A DNA stretch of 64,000 nucleotides from the NCBI GenBank assembly GCA_021613375.1, contig CM038725.1:15995175-16059174 (forward strand), written 5' to 3'. The DNA is from Megaleporinus macrocephalus (taxonomy: Eukaryota; Chordata; Actinopteri; Characiformes; Anostomidae). The notes under the pieces are model-generated. The model had not been told where the DNA came from. It made no database searches and saw only the letters and a list, made by a program, of their open reading frames with translations. How positions within the stretch are numbered: position 1 is the first letter of the stretch; every line of letters begins with the position of its first letter. Shown here piece by piece: positions 58,874-64,000 of this stretch. The position numbers and the translations under genes were made by a program.

Positions 58874-59439
58874 TAATAATTGAGGTCAGAACATTTAAAT
58901 ATAGACAATGATTACGAGATGAAGTACACCTACATATATTATGCTTCAGTCAGACAAATTAAGTATCAGTAAAACACAGATTCAATAGATAGAACAAGAT
59001 TGAGGGAAAGAATAAGCTAACTGGTTAAATCAAAGATAATGTTCAATTCTATAAAAGGAAAGAAAGATTATTTATAATATTATTGACATTGGTATTGGGT
59101 CACCAGGGAATGGTGTTTCTTTATATTTGTGGTTTCGTTTAAATTAAAAGCTTCATTCAAAACTACAGCCTTTTAACTTCTGACCTCAAGTTGTACATAA
59201 TTTAAGGATCAAACGACCACTGTAGATTCTCTGCAGTCTAGGCTTATTCTTGATTGAGAAAACTGGTCAGGAGAGAAAAAAAAAAAGTCCACATGAACAT
59301 CATAGTGAATTTGTGGGTCTGTATTAGCGAACGCGTGTGAGTGTTTTACTGAAAATTAAATGGTCTTCTCAGCCTCCCACCCATTACCTCAACACTAACC
59401 ACTTTACCACTAAAACCATCCAATTCATAAATTGACTCT
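58874..59439. other. AT-rich spacer
   Basis: Nothing recognised apart from a 12-13 base A run near 59276-59286. Confidence 0.5.
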
Positions 59440-59825
59440 CCATTCTAATAGAATTGCGCGACCAAAACGATCCACTTTTAGAGGCCTACTTATACGGCGT
59501 TACATTTAATAGAGTTAATAATAGGCAGCATTAGTAACATGCCAGAACGACTTTGCCGGAGTGTTGTGTTAAAAGGATTGATGGGCTTGCGTACGGAATT
59601 AGAACTGGGGGCTCCCAGATGCAGGCTAACCGCTAACAAATGGCCATTCTCAGCAGAGGTTGCGGATGGGCCGGGGCCATTTCCACAGCGGAGTGGGGGC
59701 GACGGAGACATACATCAGGCAGGCAGATGGGAGCATTCATCAGAGAGCCGTGCTGCTGGAGTGACTTTGAAGTCCTCTAGTGAGAGGTGAGAGAGAGAGC
59801 GCGGCCTAGACCCCTGTGTTTATGT
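59440..59825. promoter_or_regulatory. candidate conserved noncoding block
   Basis: GC- and CpG-bearing island (ggttgcggatgggccggggc near 59659-59678) preceded by TAAT-bearing sequence (agagttaataataggcag near 59510-59527). Frames on both strands overlap (59490-59711 minus, 59539-59790 plus) without domains. Regulatory inference only. Confidence 0.4.
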
Positions 59826-59924
59826 AGCCACGCTGTGGCTGCTAGCACTTTTAATGAAGGATGGTGATATATGAGGCTGTCCGGCTACATACAGCCAAGT
59901 GAACACACACAGGGTGAGAGAATA

Positions 59925-59954
59925 TGTGTGTGTGTATGTGTGTGTGTGGTGTAC

Positions 59955-60027
<73 letters not shown>
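59925..60027 (+). repeat. (TG)n-(TA)n-(CA)n compound microsatellite
   Basis: TG units (59925-59963, interrupted), about 29 TA units, then four CA units. TG on the left and CA on the right make the whole array an inverted repeat. Confidence 0.96.
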
Positions 60028-60599
60028 CTGTAATTTAAATAGTTGAAGAAGAAACCATTACAATTCATGCATTAACAAAATATGTATGTTTGTTGCTACA
60101 TGAACTGTACTGATTTAATTTTCTTTTTTTCTGTAATAACAAATGTGAAAAAATGTACATTTATTTATATACCTGTGCTAAGGATGAGCGCTATAAACTA
60201 TGTCATTATATTTTCCAATCTCCGGACAATAACAATATGGTATCGCCCTATATAAAAAGAAATAAACAAATAAATTAATGAATAAATATATTATTACAAC
60301 TAACAATTAGATAGGTTAGCTCACTTTAAATTATAGTGTCTACATAATTTTCGCAGTGATAAAATGTTATAAATAAATAAATAAATACAATGTATTTATA
60401 TTTGTACAGCAACCATATTTAATGCATTAAAAAGAAAAATATTAAAGTGGAACATTCAACTATAACATGTAACATCAAAATATTTCCTAATTGTATCGAT
60501 CTCCCAAAATTTGTCTTAATATTTCCCAGTCTTACACTCATATGTATAGTAATAATATGTTAATAACTATATATAATATGTAATTATAAAGCAGTTAAG
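60028..60599. other. AT-rich spacer
   Basis: Very AT-rich, with AAAT runs near 60255-60290 and 60370-60386. No element was recognised. Confidence 0.5.
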
Positions 60600-61450
60600 C
60601 TTGTTTGCTGTGGGCGCGTCACATTTATGTACATCTTTATTACTGGATGTAAAGTACTTCTAGGAATCATACCTGTTAGTGCCAGGCTGACAAGGTCTCC
60701 TCAGCCAAAGCTGAGATGTCCAGTAGCTGACATCATTCCTCTGGCTGGAGGATGTACCACATTACCGCTGGAGTACCTTTCCCTCAGCTACAAAAAAGAA
60801 ACAGCCATCATGCATCATTCATCATATGAAATACTTCCACAAAGTCTTTATGTTAGCAATTAGACATTGACAGATGGACAGCTTTAAGAGAAACTCTTAT
60901 TGTCAGCCGGCTTAAAAATACTGCTGAGCTTTCTCTCTGCTGTCACCACTATTCTTGTTCCTGAAGAGCAGCACTGCACTATAGCAGCTCTGTCATCTTC
61001 TGCCCAGCAACTCCTCATCTCCTTCTCCTGACTGACCCATCAAACTCCTCTTCAACACCCATTCCCTAGCTGTTGTCCTTGTTGTGCGGTTGCCTTCTGC
61101 CGATAAATTATGAATGCAAGGCGGGAAGCTGTAAAATTTGTTGTATCTTCTATTATCTCCATGTTAAAGGCCACAAAAGCTCTTCAGTGAAGTCAGCCAT
61201 TAAGCAATGACAGGTATTGCTATCAGCCTTCTTTATAGCCTATTACCTGCGATGACAGCAGCTGCTGCACAGCCACTGTACGGCCTATCACATTATTTGC
61301 AGCTAAAGTCAGCTACTGTGTCATTCCGGCTCATTTTCTTGACAGTGCTATCATAAATCCATTGGGCTGCGGGGGGAAACTGTCGGCCAGCTCGATTATC
61401 TCCAGAGCCCGAATGGATCCTGAAATGTATGTAACAGGCAATGACTGTTA
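60600..61450. promoter_or_regulatory. strong candidate conserved noncoding block with TGACAG cluster
   Basis: Complex, repeat-free DNA carrying TALE (Meis/Pknox/Tgif-type) core sites: TGACAG at 60868-60873, 61208-61213, 61253-61258 and 61340-61345, and its reverse CTGTCA at 60940-60945. The first is followed directly by an E-box-like cagatgg. The core 61130-61330 is the most enhancer-like. Site identity is read directly; binding and function are inferred. Confidence 0.45.
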
Positions 61451-62979
61451 TGGATCAGCCGAGCCAGGGCCATTCCACCTCTCTCTAGTGCTCTCACTTG
61501 TTCACTCACTCCTTCTCCACTTTCTCTCTCTCTCTCTTTCTTAACTAAGCTTGATGCAAGAGGCCAGGGGCGTGTCCAGCTAGCATTTTGTTCATTCAAA
61601 CTGCTGAAATGGAGGAAAGGGATACATGTTCACAAATTATATGTTTACATATTCTCAATTTCAGGGAAACTGCTGGGTGTTGTAGTTTTATTGTGTGTGG
61701 GCCTTAAAAGAAGACCACATGTTTGAATAACACCTGCTGAAATCAGTTAGAATCAGAGTTTAGGATTGGGTTTTGGTTTAAACCTTAGATTTAGGTTAAC
61801 CCTGCTTTTACATGTTGGTGTTTCCTGCCTCATAATAGTATGTAACTGATGGTGACCTGCAGCCATGGAAATGTTGCAATTGTGATAGCTTTGCTGGTAG
61901 TTTCTTTTTTCCACAGTTTATCATTGACCCCAAATACAGTTCATCAGCTAAGATATATTTGGTATCAATTTGATGATTCTTTGGTTTAATACTGGAACTA
62001 CATTTTAAACATTGATATCAAACACTAGAAGTCAAAAATCACCCAAATCTTTTTGTAAGTACATCCCCAAAACTTCTCTTTATCGGCTCAAACTACAAGT
62101 CTTCATTAAGGTCATACAGACTGTGAGTCAAGACACAGTGTGACTTACTGAGAGCTGTAAAAATGAACATCCACTTTAGACACCAGCTCTTCAAACATTT
62201 TTATAGTCTTGCAGTGCCCTAAACCAGCAAATCTGTACAACCTTAATGAAGATAGATGTGGATTAAGTAAGTTGAGGTCATTTATGGAAAATTTGGCTCA
62301 CTTTTGGCTTGTTACTCTTGAAGGTCAAGTGCTAAGAGGGGAGCAAAGTTTGCATATTAGACATGTCTTGTCTGATGGGCTATATCAGGGGTAAGTGGAC
62401 AATTGTGTAGATTCAATTTTTTTGGCAAATCATGCCTTTAAGGTGGAAAACATGATGAGGTTCCCCAAAAACAATCAACATTGTTTTACCACTGTGGTTG
62501 ATGGCAGAAGCTGGAAAAAACTAACGTGGTGGAACATTCCACTGACTGCCATGGCAGGCTGTTGTTACAGTGCCAGATATTTCCATCACTGCTCTATTGA
62601 CGAACAATGGAACATCCAGTTTGCGGCTGACCATCTGCCACCACCATGTGAACCCAGGATTAAGGTTAGATTAAACAGATTTCAGTTTATTAAATTTAAA
62701 GTTCATCTGTAAGTTCACGCATCTGCAAAGCATCTACAGTGGACTCACAAAAAACATGCTTACTAAGTTTATTTATGGAGTACCTTTTTGTTTTGTTCAA
62801 GATTACCATTACTTTCAAACTGAAAACCAACAGCATTTTCAAATAACCCCACCAATCTGTAATTCTTTAACCTTTAGAAACAAAAAAACAAATAAAAAAT
62901 AATATATTAATTATAATATCATAATATGAGGATCATAATATAGGATAACTATAGTTGAGACACATCATGTTTTGCCATA
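61451..62979. other. intergenic DNA, nothing firmly recognised
   Basis: Plus-strand frames at 62209-62394 and 62395-62712 are adjacent but in different contexts and lack domains. A CT-rich run lies at 61523-61540. A near-palindrome gtggaacattccac is at 62529-62542. There is no recognisable repeat family. Confidence 0.45.
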
Positions 62980-64000
62980 ACCATGTACCTTTCCAGCCCA
63001 TGTTGGGTCATAAGCGCACGTGATCTAATCATTAAATGCAAATCAACGCTAAAACTTTTCCCCCCATTTCAGCACTACCTAAATGAAGAGGGAAGCCTCC
63101 ATCTGAAATTATTTTCTCCCCACAAAAAAGTGCAAAGTTGCATCTGCCACCTTTATTGCATCTGTTCTAAGTCCCATTCAACTCTTTGTCCTCCCTTTGT
63201 GGCCTACTGTTGAGTTGCAGCTATTTAAACTCACCTCCTACCTCCAGCTCTCTTTGTTCTCTGGGCTCTATAGGCTATAATGAGCCAGGCAGGACAAAAC
63301 CAGCAAAACTTAATGAGTCATTACTACCGAGGCCTGCAACCGCTCTCACCCATCCTCCTTCACACTCTTAATCCCTCTCGCTCGCTCCCTGCGAGGCTGG
63401 GCCGGCAGAATAGGCCTCCACACCTCCCTATCAATTAGAGACAATTAGGGCCTCACAGCTCCTGGTGTGGACTCAAAGAGACTTCACAGCTCAAGGGTTC
63501 ACAGCTCAAAGAGTGGCCTTACTCAATGAGGAATGTAGAGGTGGCCCTTTCACACCCCTCTCTCGCTCGCTCGCCCGCTCCCTCTCTCTCTCTCGCGCCT
63601 TCTTTCTCTCTCGCCTTTCACAGAGGGGAATAAGCCCATGAAAACCTCAGAGTTGTCAAAAAAAACAGACAGAGTGGCCTGACTGAAAGAGTGCAGGGTG
63701 TTTTATTTTTCTCTAACATCTTGTTCCCAGCCTGTAAAGTCATATTATATCATTGCGGCTGATTGTTGAGGGAAAGTGGCGTGGCCGAGTGCCATAGAAT
63801 GACCTAAAGTGGCACAAGGTCAGGCCTGATGCCACAGTGAAAAACATAGGCGTGTATTAAAACATGGGGCGAGCTGAAGAAGCATTACAGCATTCTCTTC
63901 CAGTAAGTGGATGCAAAATAAAGGCTCCTCAATGGTTTATGGCTTAGTCATACAATTCCCAGACAACTTTTAACTGGTTCATATTATCTGGAAGTTTGTA
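62980..64000. promoter_or_regulatory. candidate conserved noncoding blocks
   Basis: Complex sequence interrupted by a CT/CG-rich simple stretch (about 63558-63615). The right part contains nuclear-receptor-type half-sites TGACCT at 63800-63805 and AGGTCA at 63817-63822 in everted arrangement with an 11-base spacer, inside motif-dense DNA (tcattgcggctgattgttga near 63750-63769). No coding frame of note was found. Function is inferred. Confidence 0.4.

Noticed and set aside
1..64000. CRISPR arrays, tRNA or rRNA genes, bacterial operons, phage genes
   Set aside because: No regularly spaced direct repeats, no tRNA-like arm motifs, no rRNA wording, and no compact gene-dense layout were seen. The window is plainly vertebrate-type noncoding DNA.

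Overview
The window looks like nuclear DNA of a bony fish. It is AT-rich and carries long (TA)n arrays, decayed Tc1/mariner and hAT elements, and many short inverted-repeat (MITE-like) relics of types common in teleosts. One dispersed repeat at 31143-31600 matches a consensus I remember from characin and catfish genomes, so an otophysan teleost is my best guess; no marker gene confirms it. I found no protein-coding gene, tRNA, rRNA, known ncRNA, CRISPR array or bacterial-type operon that I could defend. The open frames present are short, mostly overlap on both strands, and several are only the coding shadow of TA or purine arrays. || Layout. 1-4740: two compositionally complex blocks resembling conserved noncoding DNA, with plain AT-rich sequence between. 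4741-10200: AT-rich, with a hAT relic (6098-6831), a possible second hAT end (about 9970), and a complex block at 7570-8400. 11430-15130: more regulatory-like DNA, interrupted by a roughly 415 bp MITE and a (TA)n array. 15131-20400: mostly featureless, with a perfect 13-bp-stem hairpin at 17559-17594. 20400-31000: several regulatory-like blocks, the strongest at 25060-26020, and two Tc1 transposase fragments (23899-24180 and 26418-26618). 31143-41860: repeats, one recognisable end-to-end Tc1 relic (35075-35990), a second long Tc1 relic (39240-40654) and an internally deleted Tc1 derivative (41592-41860), mixed with regulatory-like DNA at 32900-34450 and 36550-38900. 42331-49790: a structurally complex locus. 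A 1760 bp segment (47495-49254) is an apparently identical second copy made of two pieces, 44117-44292 joined to about 45911-47494. An older, diverged repeat pair lies at 44842-45555 and 47154-49790. 49791-64000: regulatory-like blocks (notably 53450-54340, 59440-59825, 60600-61450 and 62980-64000) separated by microsatellites and MITEs. || Interpretation (inference). The window is most simply read as part of a gene desert or a very large intron, holding long-range regulatory elements of an unidentified, probably developmental, gene, and invaded by now-inactive DNA transposons. Regulatory calls rest on composition and short motifs only, because cross-species alignment could not be run. The best leads are the recent two-piece duplication, three weak exon or pseudogene candidates (5600-5824; 36317-36538; the minus-strand pair 57305-57613 and 57904-58218), and a cluster of five TALE-type TGACAG sites at 60868-61345.
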